From CAZCTC01 sp964501335 (GTDB lineage Bacteria > Chloroflexota > Anaerolineae > B4-G1 > SLSP01): DNA of 28,705 nucleotides. Below the pieces are notes generated by a model. That model was not told where the DNA came from and made no database searches. It saw only the letters and a list, made by a program, of their open reading frames with translations. Positions 1 to 6,799 of this stretch are shown here, piece by piece. Every line of letters starts with the position of its first letter. Position 1 is the stretch's first letter. The stretch spans positions 1 through 28,705 of the forward strand of contig CAZCTC010000091.1 in assembly GCA_964501335.1 (NCBI GenBank), in the 5' to 3' direction. Position numbers and translations under genes: made by a program.

Positions 1-133
1 CTGAAGCCCGCGAAAACATAAACAAAAAAACTTTCTCTCGCCATCCAGCGCGGCGCATCTTACAGGGAAAGGGCCATTTGCGGGGCGCTATAAGGCTGGG
101 GCCATATTATAGAGGGCCTATTTTCAAGACAGG
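1..133 (-). repeat. CAGA-hairpin intergenic repeat, partial copy cut by the window start
   Basis: Read on the minus strand this matches the long left flank of the repeat copies at 4117-4475, 24905-25345 and 28550-28705: the phrase TCTTGAAAATAGG, then GGCCCCAGCCTTATAGCG, CCCGCAAATGGCCCTTT, CGCGCTGGATGG, a T-run and the start of the hairpin (ATGTTTT, arm CGCGGGCTT, first loop bases CAG). The second arm lies outside the window. The copy ends about 30 bases before the ribosome binding site of the first gene, so any promoter of that gene is inside the repeat or in the short space after it. Confidence 0.85.
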
Positions 134-171
134 TACCTTGCACGTTACTCACAAAACCTAAGGAGGTCTGT

Positions 172-1716
172 ATGCAACGAAGATGGATAACAGGTGCGAT
201 CGCAGTTATGCTGGCGGCGCTTTTTCTGCTTCCCTGGATCAATCAGGCAGAAGCTAAAAGCCTCACCCCACCTTATGTGATCGCCTTACGGGCCCTGGGA
301 GGCCACCTGACCAAAGTAGCCGTCAATCCCGGACATTATACCTACATCGCGGACGATGACGGACGGGTTTTAGTCATGGCAGGCACCGAAGTCACCGCCA
401 CGCTCGATATCGCCTTCCCTTCCGTCTTTGGTATCGACACAGTCCAGGATTACATCTATGTAGGCAGCTATGTGGAAGGCAATCCGATCACCATTCTGCA
501 AGGGAAACAGTACCTGGGCCAAACCGACCCCATCTCAGCCGTAGGATCGATTGCCGTCATGACCCCTACCGGTTACGCTTACGTCACCCTGCCGGCCGCC
601 AATGCCGTTACCATCCTCAGCGGCACCGAAGTGATCAGCAACCGCATCCTCGTAGGAGAACGCCCCAACGCCCTCATCGCCAACCCGCAAACCGGACTCA
701 TCTATGTGGCCAATGAAGGCAACGGCAAGATCTCGATCTTACAAGGAACCTCGATTATCGCCACAGCCACCGTAGGCGTTTCACCGACCGCCATCATGCT
801 GAACCCGGCCACCGGCTATATTTATGTTTCCAACTATGAGAGCCAAACCGTCAGCGTTTTAGAGGGGACCTCGGTCATCGCCACCATTCCGGTCAATCGG
901 CCCAACAACATTGCCGTCAATCCCACTACAGGCCTGGTCTATGTGGCTAACGATGTAGCCAAAACCATCACCGTGCTGAGCGGCACCCAGAGCCTCGGCT
1001 TCATTACGTTGCCGGATTACCCGCAATTCCTGGCCTTCAATCCGGCCAGCGGTTACGGCTATATAGTCAGCGGCCTGGGTGGTATGGGCGGTATCTCGAT
1101 CATCAGCGGGACCAAACGGATCGACACCTATAACCCGGTCGGCTATCTGCCGCGCAGCGTGGCCGTCGATCCGGTCGCGGATCTGGCTTATATGGCACTC
1201 TATGACGGTCGTGTAGCCGTTTTGGGACGTACGGAAGCCACGGAAATCGTCATCGATCCCGCCGCCCCCACCACAACCACCCTCCATTGTAAAGCCACCC
1301 ACGCCTTGACCCTGGAAGTGCATGTCCCGCCGGGCGCCATCACCCAATCTCTCAACCTGATGTGCTCTCCCATGGCGGAAGCCGATGTGAGCCCCTATCA
1401 ATGGGGCGAAGTGGCCTTTCTGCTCAATGTCTATCAGGACGGCGTGAACCAGGAAGGGTATGTTTTCCAGAAACCGATCGTCGTCGATGTTTCATACGAT
1501 CCGGTCTGGTGGACAGGATGGATTACGGAGAGCAAGCTTCAACTGCGAACCTGGAACTGGGATCAACAAGGCTGGATTCTGTCAGGGATTCACTTTGTCA
1601 GCCAGGATATGCAACAGAACACCATGCGGTATGAACTGTCGCACTTCTCGCAGTATGCCCTGACCGGGCCTTCATTGTGGATTTACCTGCCGATCATCAT
1701 GCGGAGAGGAAGATAA
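172..1716 (+). CDS. Secreted YVTN-type beta-propeller protein with C-terminal YLPIIMR tail
   Basis: The 514-residue product starts with a signal peptide (MQRRW, a hydrophobic stretch to about residue 25, AEA cleavage region). Residues about 30-350 are a series of roughly 42-residue blade repeats built on 'NPxTGxIYVxN...ISxLxGTxxIxTxxVG', the YncE/YVTN-like propeller pattern. Residues about 355-500 form a separate beta domain that ends with the phrase ELSHFSQYALTG. This resembles ZU5/Ig-like C-terminal domains of secreted proteins in which an 'HFS.FAL' strand is common. The last residues, SLWIYLPIIMRRGR, resemble the YLPLxxR tails I know from secreted Chloroflexota proteins; that is recollection, not a search. 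The start is set by AAGGAGG at 160-166 just before ATG 172. Ligand or partner is unknown; propellers of this kind usually act as extracellular binding scaffolds. No neighbour is co-oriented, so it is probably monocistronic. Confidence 0.85.
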   Translation: MQRRWITGAIAVMLAALFLLPWINQAEAKSLTPPYVIALRALGGHLTKVAVNPGHYTYIADDDGRVLVMAGTEVTATLDIAFPSVFGIDTVQDYIYVGSYVEGNPITILQGKQYLGQTDPISAVGSIAVMTPTGYAYVTLPAANAVTILSGTEVISNRILVGERPNALIANPQTGLIYVANEGNGKISILQGTSIIATATVGVSPTAIMLNPATGYIYVSNYESQTVSVLEGTSVIATIPVNRPNNIAVNPTTGLVYVANDVAKTITVLSGTQSLGFITLPDYPQFLAFNPASGYGYIVSGLGGMGGISIISGTKRIDTYNPVGYLPRSVAVDPVADLAYMALYDGRVAVLGRTEATEIVIDPAAPTTTTLHCKATHALTLEVHVPPGAITQSLNLMCSPMAEADVSPYQWGEVAFLLNVYQDGVNQEGYVFQKPIVVDVSYDPVWWTGWITESKLQLRTWNWDQQGWILSGIHFVSQDMQQNTMRYELSHFSQYALTGPSLWIYLPIIMRRGR

Positions 1717-1783
1717 TCCATATTTTCGGCAGCTTTCCGAAGCCCTGGGAAAAATCAACCGACGCGGTTAGCCCTGAAAAGCA

Positions 1784-1905
1784 AGAGAAAAAAGCCTATG
1801 TTTTGGCGCGCTTCAGAAAGCGCGCCAAAACATAAACAAAAAATTCTCTCCCCCTGTTTCGCACAGCGCGTCGCTTCAAGCCGCACAGAAACCTTTTGCG
1901 GGACG
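1784..1905 (-). repeat. CAGA-hairpin intergenic repeat, complete core copy with flipped loop
   Basis: The hairpin at 1798-1833 has arms ATGTTTTGGCGCGCTT and AAGCGCGCCAAAACAT, a perfect 16-bp stem around loop CAGA. The flank (T-run, CGACGCGCTGTGCGAA, GTCCCGCAAA) is in minus orientation, extending to 1905. In every other orientable copy the loop reads CAGA in the same direction as the flank. Here it reads TCTG relative to the flank, so the hairpin is inverted inside its element. It lies between the convergent 3' ends of the propeller gene and asnS. Confidence 0.85.
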
Positions 1906-1944
1906 AAAAAAACCCCCACCTGAAAAGGTGGGGGTTTTTTCGTC
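1902..1944 (-). terminator. Rho-independent terminator after asnS (possibly bidirectional)
   Basis: The arms CCCCCACC and GGTGGGGG surround a short GAAAA-type loop. A-rich and T-rich extensions flank them on both sides (seven A before, six T after), and GACG/CGTC pairing extends the base. Read on the minus strand the hairpin follows the asnS stop by about 20 bases and is followed by a T-run. The symmetric A/T extensions mean it could also stop readthrough from the propeller gene. Confidence 0.85.
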
Positions 1945-1965
1945 AAAGGATACGGAATTCCCGCT

Positions 1966-3309
1966 TTAGGGATAGACACGCTTGATGGTGCGGGGATAGG
2001 GAATCGCCTCACGGATATGTTCGATGCCGCAAATCCAGGTCACAGCCCGCTCGATGCCCATCCCGAAACCGCTGTGCGGCACACTGCCGTACCGCCGCAG
2101 ATCCAGATACCATTCAAAGGCTTCCTCGGGCAATTTCTGATCGTGGAGACGCTTGAGCAACAGCTCCGGGTCGGAAATACGCTCGCTGCCGCCGCAGATC
2201 TCGCCGTAACCTTCGGGCGCGAGCAGATCCACACTCTTGCAGACCTCGGGCCGACCGGGCCAGGGTTCCATATAGAAGGCTTTGACCTCCGAAGGATAGC
2301 CGTACACAAAGAGCGGCTTGTCGAACTGTTTCGTCAGGGCAGTCTCATGCGGTGAACCGAAATCGATCCCCCACTCCATCTTGAGCAGCTCTTTCTGTTC
2401 CGGATCGTCGGTCTCTTCACGGATCTTCTGCAAGCGCTCCACCGCTTCATCGTAGGAAATCCGCGGGAAGGGCGGAACGATCCGTTCCAGCGCCTGGATG
2501 TCGCGGCCCAGGAATTTCAACTCGGCGGCGCGATCCCGCAGGACGCGCTGCACGATATGGGTGATGAACTCCTCTTCCATCGCCATCAGGTCGTCCAGAG
2601 AAAAGAAAGCCATTTCCGGCTCCACCATCCAGAACTCGGTCAGGTGGCGGCGGGTCTTGGACTTCTCAGCGCGGAACGTCGGGCCGAAGCAGTAGACCTT
2701 GCCGAAAGCGAAAATATTGGCTTCATTGTAAAGCTGACCGCTCTGCGTGAGATAAGCCTTGCCTTCGTCGAAATAAACGGTCTCGAAAAGGGTTGTGGTG
2801 CCTTCACAGGCGGCCGGCGTGAGAATGGGACCATCTACATTGAGATAGCCGTGGGTATCCAGGAACTCACGCACCGCATCGATGATGGTAGCGCGAACGC
2901 GGAGAATGGCCCACTGGCTCTGCATACGCATCCAGAGATGCCGATGATCCGAGAGGAAATCCACGCCATGTTCTTTCAAAGCAATGGGATAGGGCTGCGT
3001 CGCCAGCTGGACCAGCTCCAACGCTTTGACGCCCAGCTCAAAGCCGCCGGGGATACCCGGAGCGCGGGAATCGGCACGGACCAGGCCCGTGACTTTCACG
3101 GAAGATTCCTGAGTCAGATGCGTGGCGATTTCAAAACTCGCCGCATCGATTTCTTTCTTGAAGACCACGCATTGGGCAAAACCAGAGCCATCGCGCAGCA
3201 GCAGGAATTGCAAATTCCCCTTGTCGGTCCGATTATAGATCCAACCTTGCAGGGTGACTTCCTGGTCAACGTAGTCGGCAATGTTTTCGATTCGGATTAC
3301 GGGGGCCAT
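1966..3309 (-). CDS. asnS: Asparagine--tRNA ligase
   Basis: This is a cytoplasmic class II aminoacyl-tRNA synthetase of 447 residues, normal for AsnRS, that charges tRNA-Asn with asparagine. The N-terminal OB-fold anticodon-binding domain is at about residues 5-105 (VTLQGWIYNR..., FLLLRDGSG). The catalytic core begins near residue 125. Motif 2 is the FGPTFRAEKSKTRRHLTEFW region near residues 208-228. Motif 3 is GFGMGIERAVTWICG followed by HIREAIPYPRT near the C-terminus. The C-terminal PYPRT phrase favours AsnRS over AspRS, and the large bacterial AspRS insertion is absent. The start ATG is supported by AGGAGG about 6 bases upstream. It appears to have its own promoter (TATAAT at 3421-3426) and a terminator at 1902-1944, so it is probably monocistronic. 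Some bacteria make Asn-tRNA only by transamidation, so this gene implies direct charging. Confidence 0.96.
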   Translation of the reverse strand: MAPVIRIENIADYVDQEVTLQGWIYNRTDKGNLQFLLLRDGSGFAQCVVFKKEIDAASFEIATHLTQESSVKVTGLVRADSRAPGIPGGFELGVKALELVQLATQPYPIALKEHGVDFLSDHRHLWMRMQSQWAILRVRATIIDAVREFLDTHGYLNVDGPILTPAACEGTTTLFETVYFDEGKAYLTQSGQLYNEANIFAFGKVYCFGPTFRAEKSKTRRHLTEFWMVEPEMAFFSLDDLMAMEEEFITHIVQRVLRDRAAELKFLGRDIQALERIVPPFPRISYDEAVERLQKIREETDDPEQKELLKMEWGIDFGSPHETALTKQFDKPLFVYGYPSEVKAFYMEPWPGRPEVCKSVDLLAPEGYGEICGGSERISDPELLLKRLHDQKLPEEAFEWYLDLRRYGSVPHSGFGMGIERAVTWICGIEHIREAIPYPRTIKRVYP

Positions 3310-3387
3310 CTAACTCCTCCTTTCATTTTGCGGATGGACACGCTTCTGGTCGATCTGACCCAATCCATCGATCAAACTATTTAATTT

Positions 3388-3416
3388 TTTGCGGAGCACA
3401 ATTGCCGCAAAGCGGC
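3388..3416 (-). promoter_or_regulatory. Mutually exclusive hairpins in the asnS leader
   Basis: Just downstream of the asnS -10 box, the minus-strand leader contains GCCGC-TTT-GCGGC (3404-3416) and a longer overlapping alternative, TTTGCGG / CCGCAAA around a 10-base loop (3388-3411). They share the GCGG segment, so only one can form at a time. The leader is only about 100 bases, too short for a typical T-box, and there is no T-run, so transcription attenuation is not supported. Seen in sequence; any regulatory role is inference. Confidence 0.3.
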
Positions 3417-3420
3417 TTTT

Positions 3421-3426
3421 ATTATA
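3421..3426 (-). promoter_or_regulatory. Probable -10 box of asnS
   Basis: A perfect TATAAT lies on the minus strand, preceded by GTGTGG, about 110 bases before the asnS start codon. No good TTGACA-like -35 box is visible at 16-18 bases, so this is a -10 assignment only. Confidence 0.5.
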
Positions 3427-3446
3427 CCACACTCTGATATTTTCCT

Positions 3447-3908
3447 TTATAAACAGCCCGCCTGCATCAACACCTCTCGAACCCGGGCCTTTTTCTCCGC
3501 TTCGGTCAGGCTCATCCATTCGGAATGCGTTACCTGGGGCATATCAACCATGCCCCCCTCATCTTCTAACAGGCCATAGTGATCGGCCGGCTGCCCACAG
3601 GATTGACAGTAAGTCACACCGGTAAAATCATAACGCAATTCGGAGGGGGCTCGATCGCAGACCTCGCTCAAGATCAGATTCCAACCGTGATTTCCTTTTT
3701 TGCTATGGATATCCATCAGGCTATCAAAGATTTTCCGGACCTCACCTAGCACAGGGTCTTCAAGCATAAAAAATTCGACCGTCTCTCCCTTCCTGGTTAT
3801 GCCCCATCTCGTTCCATACGGAGCAGGAGGGATAAAAAAGGTGCCTCTCCAGCCGCATTGACTGCAAGAAGCCCACCAGACTAAAGCATATTCTTGCTTT
3901 GTATACAT
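3447..3908 (-). CDS. Uncharacterised small protein with two Cys-x2-Cys pairs
   Basis: This 153-residue soluble protein is not recognised. Two cysteine pairs are widely spaced: CSQC near residues 15-18, followed by GWRG, and CQSC near residues 100-103, followed by GQPA. Together they could form one zinc ribbon, each CxxCG looking like a zinc knuckle. A conserved-looking tract of Trp and aromatic residues precedes the first pair. No signal peptide or membrane segment is seen. The C-terminus (SLTEAEKKARVREVLMQAG) is a charged predicted helix. The start ATG has GGAGG about 4 bases upstream. It lies upstream of asnS with about 60 bases between its stop and the asnS -10 box and without an evident terminator, so readthrough into asnS is possible. 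A nucleic-acid or protein-binding role is only a guess from the knuckles. Confidence 0.7.
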   Translation of the reverse strand: MYTKQEYALVWWASCSQCGWRGTFFIPPAPYGTRWGITRKGETVEFFMLEDPVLGEVRKIFDSLMDIHSKKGNHGWNLILSEVCDRAPSELRYDFTGVTYCQSCGQPADHYGLLEDEGGMVDMPQVTHSEWMSLTEAEKKARVREVLMQAGCL

Positions 3909-3959
3909 ACGACCTCCGGATGTAGTTGTTCATTGGTCCGCTTAAAAGACGATTTTTAA

Positions 3960-4108
3960 CATCCCGCAAATGATCTTTTCCCGGCCAGAAGCGACGCGCG
4001 GTGCGGGTGAAGAGAGTTTTTTATTTATTTTTTCGCGCGCCGCAGACGGCGCGCGAAAAAATGGGCTTTTTCCAGAACCGCACAGGCGACGCAGGCTGTC
4101 TACTGTCC
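3960..4108 (+). repeat. CAGA-hairpin intergenic repeat, complete core copy
   Basis: The element has flank ATCCCGCAAA, CGACGCGCGGTGCG and a T-rich run, then the hairpin at 4027-4062 with arms ATTTTTTCGCGCGCCG and CGGCGCGCGAAAAAAT and loop CAGA. It continues into GGGCTTTTTCCAGAACCGC. The stem bases differ from all other copies, even in the normally constant outer ATGTTTT, yet all 16 pairs are kept. The 617-base gap between the small zinc-ribbon gene and DUF58 (3909-4525) is essentially made of this copy and the next one. Confidence 0.88.
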
Positions 4109-4116
4109 ACTTCCGC

Positions 4117-4475
4117 TGAATTTTCATCTTTCGGGGCGCTCCCCTGCATGGCCTTCTGTCCTGAAAATAGGGCTCTATGGCATGGCCCCGGCCTTGTAAC
4201 GTCCCGCAAATGGCCCTTTCCCCGTAAAACACGACGCGCTGGATCGGGAGAGAGTTTTTTGTTTATGTTTTGGCGCGCCTCAGAAGGCGCGCCAAAACAT
4301 GGACTTTTTTCCAGAGCTTCGCCGAGAGCATTTTCTGAGCCCTCCCCCTCACCTCTATGTCGGCCACGGATCATCACAAAGAATCTCCCTAAAAGCGCGC
4401 TGCGCCGGTACAACCGCAGGGTGCGAAGCAGGAATGGGGAGGGGGCCTGCGCGCGAAAACATGGGCTTTCTATAC
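4117..4475 (+). repeat. CAGA-hairpin intergenic repeat, long copy with left and right modules
   Basis: The left module is CTGAATTTTCATCTTTCGGG, TGGCCTTCTGTCCTGAAAAT, ATGGCATGGCCCCGGCC, GTCCCGCAAATGGCCC and CGACGCGCTGGATCGG. The hairpin at 4265-4300 has arms ATGTTTTGGCGCGCCT and AGGCGCGCCAAAACAT around CAGA. The right module (CCCTCCCCCTCACC, TCACAAAGAATCTCC, a GGGGAGGGGG counterpart) is shared with 27960-28235. At 4452-4475 there is a lone right arm (GCGCGCGAAAACATGGGCTT) without its left partner, a recombination or deletion scar of another copy. Confidence 0.88.
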
Positions 4476-4480
4476 ACCAA

Positions 4481-4505
4481 CGCGCGCTCTCTTCGAGAGC
4501 GCGCG
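4481..4505. other. GC-rich hairpin downstream of the DUF58 gene
   Basis: CGCGCGCTCTC, loop TTC and GAGAGCGCGCG form a perfect 11-bp stem about 20 bases past the end of the DUF58 gene. There is no T-run on either strand, so it is a weak terminator candidate or an RNA 3'-end stabiliser for the long minus-strand operon. It lacks the CAGA loop and the ATGTTTT ends of the repeat family next to it. Confidence 0.5.
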
Positions 4506-4525
4506 CTGTCTGCGGTCTACTTTTT

Positions 4526-5839
4526 CTACAACTGCGTACGCGCTTTCAACTCCAGGTAGCGGTTGATCACGGCGATGGAAAGCTCATTCGCCGGCACATC
4601 CAGCGTGAGCACGCCCTGCCGCCGCAGATGATCCAGCGCGATCCGCCGCTCATCCAGCAGCCGCATGGCCGCGGACCATTGATAAGCACTGGCCGAATCG
4701 TCGGGATGCTGCTGAGTGGCCGCATAGACATCCGGATCGTTGATGGTCACCACCAGCGGCAGACTGCGGCGAGCCAACAACGACACATGGCGCACCAGCG
4801 ACTGCATCGTCATCCCGCCGCTGAGATCGGTAAAGATGACCACCAGAGAGCGTTTGCGCTGCTTGACGCTCAGATAGTTGAAGGCCCGCCCGTAATCCGG
4901 CTCGACCGGCTGCGGCTCGACGGCATAGAGCGTCTCCAGACAGCGATAAAACTGCCCCCGTCCTTCCCGCGGCGCGACAAACTGCGCCACCTCGTCGGCA
5001 AAAGTGAGCAGTCCCACCTTATCGCCCTTGCCGGTGACCACATAGCTCAACAGCAAGGTCGCATTGATCACATAGTCCAGTTTGGCCATCTGCGCCACCG
5101 GACTCTGCATCATCCGGCCGATATCGACCAACGCCATCACCGTCTGACTGCGCTCTACCTGATACTGCGTCGTAACCGGACGGTTGCGCCGGGCCGTAGC
5201 CTTCCAGTCGATGCTGCGGAATTCGTCGTCGGGCTGATATTCCCGCAGACGCTCGAACTCGGTCCCTTCGCCGAACATCCGCACACTGCGCAGCCCCATC
5301 TCCTGAAGCCGGTTTTTACGCAACAGCAGATCGTAACGCCGCACATCCAGCAGATTGGGATAAACCTTGATCGGACCGGCGGCCGGAATTTTGCCCTGAC
5401 GGATCACCAGCTGCAGCGGCCCCGGCCAGCGCAGATTCAAATCGCCGAAACGATAATCCCCGCGCCGCAAAGGATGCAACGTATACTGGCCATTCCAGAC
5501 TCCATGAGGACCGGCTTCCCCTTTAAGAATGCGCTCGGAAATGATAAAAGCATCCGGCGCCTCGTCGCGGAGCTGGAAACTCACCGGGTAACGGCTGCGA
5601 TTGCGCACCATCAACCGGATTGAATTGTCGGCACCGATGCTCAACCGCGGTTCGTGTTCGCGCTGCACGTCGAATCGACTGACGGCCGACCCGGCCATCC
5701 GCCAATCCACCGCCATCAAAATCAGACAAAGCAGCGCATAGCCCAATCCCAACCAGATCAGATTGGGAAACCAGGCACTGGCCGCCATCAAAGGCGCCGC
5801 CAGCAAAAGCAGAATCACCCCGCGCGTTGTGGGCCCCAT
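4526..5839 (-). CDS. DUF58 family membrane-anchored protein with vWA-like domain
   Basis: The product is about 437 residues. Two close hydrophobic segments (about residues 5-42) anchor it in the membrane. A beta domain follows (DNSIRLMVRNRSRYPV...), then the DUF58 signature GTEFERLREYQPDDEFRSID with WKATARRNRP (about residues 205-235), and a vWA-like fold (ALVDIGRMM..., VVIFTDLSGG). In the vWA metal-site motif the Asp is kept but the usual Ser positions read G and M (DIGRM), so metal binding may be weak or lost. The reading frame can be extended to a TTG at 5857. I prefer ATG 5839, one base after the MoxR stop, with GAGGTG about 10 bases upstream. MoxR-DUF58 pairs are a standard module, the ATPase acting as a chaperone on the vWA partner. 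This gene closes the operon running from 11186. Confidence 0.9.
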   Translation of the reverse strand: MGPTTRGVILLLLAAPLMAASAWFPNLIWLGLGYALLCLILMAVDWRMAGSAVSRFDVQREHEPRLSIGADNSIRLMVRNRSRYPVSFQLRDEAPDAFIISERILKGEAGPHGVWNGQYTLHPLRRGDYRFGDLNLRWPGPLQLVIRQGKIPAAGPIKVYPNLLDVRRYDLLLRKNRLQEMGLRSVRMFGEGTEFERLREYQPDDEFRSIDWKATARRNRPVTTQYQVERSQTVMALVDIGRMMQSPVAQMAKLDYVINATLLLSYVVTGKGDKVGLLTFADEVAQFVAPREGRGQFYRCLETLYAVEPQPVEPDYGRAFNYLSVKQRKRSLVVIFTDLSGGMTMQSLVRHVSLLARRSLPLVVTINDPDVYAATQQHPDDSASAYQWSAAMRLLDERRIALDHLRRQGVLTLDVPANELSIAVINRYLELKARTQL

Positions 5840-5840
5840 C

Positions 5841-6797
5841 TCAGCGCGGCACCTCAACCTGGCGCAGCAGCCGCTGAATCACCGCATCCGCATCCAGCCC
5901 TTCGATCTCCGCCTCGGGCTTGAGCAAGATACGATGCCGCAAAATCGACGGCAGGACAAATTTCACATCGTCAGGCGACACATAGTTACGGCCCTGCACC
6001 GCCGCGAAAACCCGCGAAGCCAGCAAAATGTGAGTTGAAGCGCGCGGGCTGGCCCCCAGGATCAAATCGGGCGAAGTGCGGCTGGCCGCCGTCAGCTGGG
6101 CAATATAGGTTAAAATTCCATCTTCCACTTTGACTTCCCGAGCCAGCTGCCGGGCCTGAACCACTTCGGCCGCGGTAATCACCGGTTTCACGCCCGCCGA
6201 ATCCAGATCATGGGCATCAAAGCCCTGCTGATATCGCCGCAACACCTCAATTTCGGTCTCCAGCGGGCCGTAAGTCACCAGCACCTTAAACAGGAACCGA
6301 TCCAACTGGGCTTCGGGCAAAGGATAGGTGCCTTCATATTCAATAGGATTCTGCGTAGCCACCACCATAAAGGGAGCCTCCAAAACATAACGCTCCCCTT
6401 CCAGATTGACCTGGCGCTCTTCCATGGCCTCCAGCAAAGCCGACTGCGTCTTGGCCGGCGCCCGGTTGATCTCATCGGCCAGCAACAACTGGGTGAAGAT
6501 CGGACCGCGCTTGAGATAGAACTTGCTGGTGCTGACATCGAAAACGCTGGTGCCCAAAATATCGGAGGGCATCATATCCGGCGTGAACTGAACGCGGGTA
6601 AATTTGGTCTGCACCAACCGGGCCAGCGTCTTCGCCATCAGGGTTTTAGCCGTGCCGGGAACCCCTTCCAACAACACATGTCCCCCCGTCAACAGGGCCA
6701 CGACCAACAGTTCAAAAGGTTCTTCCAACCCGACCAGAACCTTATCCGCCTCGCCGCGCAGGCGTTCATACAAAACTTTGAGATCTTCGGGCTTCAT
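5841..6797 (-). CDS. MoxR-family AAA+ ATPase
   Basis: The product is about 318 residues, typical for MoxR. Walker A is GVPGTAKT (near residue 46), Walker B LLLADEINRAP, and sensor 1 VVATQNPIEYEGTYPLPEAQ, the MoxR hallmark that includes the arginine-finger context LDRF. The C-terminal helical lid contains SPRAS and a PDDVKFVLPSILRHRI tail. An upstream in-frame ATG at 6815 overlaps the DUF4350 gene and has no ribosome site. ATG 6797 has AAGGAG 5 bases upstream and leaves a 2-base gap to the upstream stop, so I use it. Function: ATP-driven remodelling or activation of the partner complex, here most likely the DUF58/DUF4350/DUF4129 membrane proteins encoded next to it. The specific substrate is unknown. 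Confidence 0.95.
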   Translation of the reverse strand: MKPEDLKVLYERLRGEADKVLVGLEEPFELLVVALLTGGHVLLEGVPGTAKTLMAKTLARLVQTKFTRVQFTPDMMPSDILGTSVFDVSTSKFYLKRGPIFTQLLLADEINRAPAKTQSALLEAMEERQVNLEGERYVLEAPFMVVATQNPIEYEGTYPLPEAQLDRFLFKVLVTYGPLETEIEVLRRYQQGFDAHDLDSAGVKPVITAAEVVQARQLAREVKVEDGILTYIAQLTAASRTSPDLILGASPRASTHILLASRVFAAVQGRNYVSPDDVKFVLPSILRHRILLKPEAEIEGLDADAVIQRLLRQVEVPR

Positions 6798-6799
6798 CC

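Noticed and set aside
2557..3384. 275-codon plus-strand open frame
   Set aside because: Antisense to asnS, whose product has all AsnRS motifs. The antisense product matches nothing recognisable.
3310..3426. T-box riboswitch upstream of asnS
   Set aside because: The leader from the -10 box is only about 110 bases and has no recognisable terminator/antiterminator pair, so it is too short for the usual T-box layout.
4001..5623. 540-codon plus-strand open frame
   Set aside because: It starts in the repeat island and runs antisense to the DUF58 gene; its product is rich in Arg, His, Gln and Pro, as expected for the reverse of a GC-rich gene. No domain or ribosome site.
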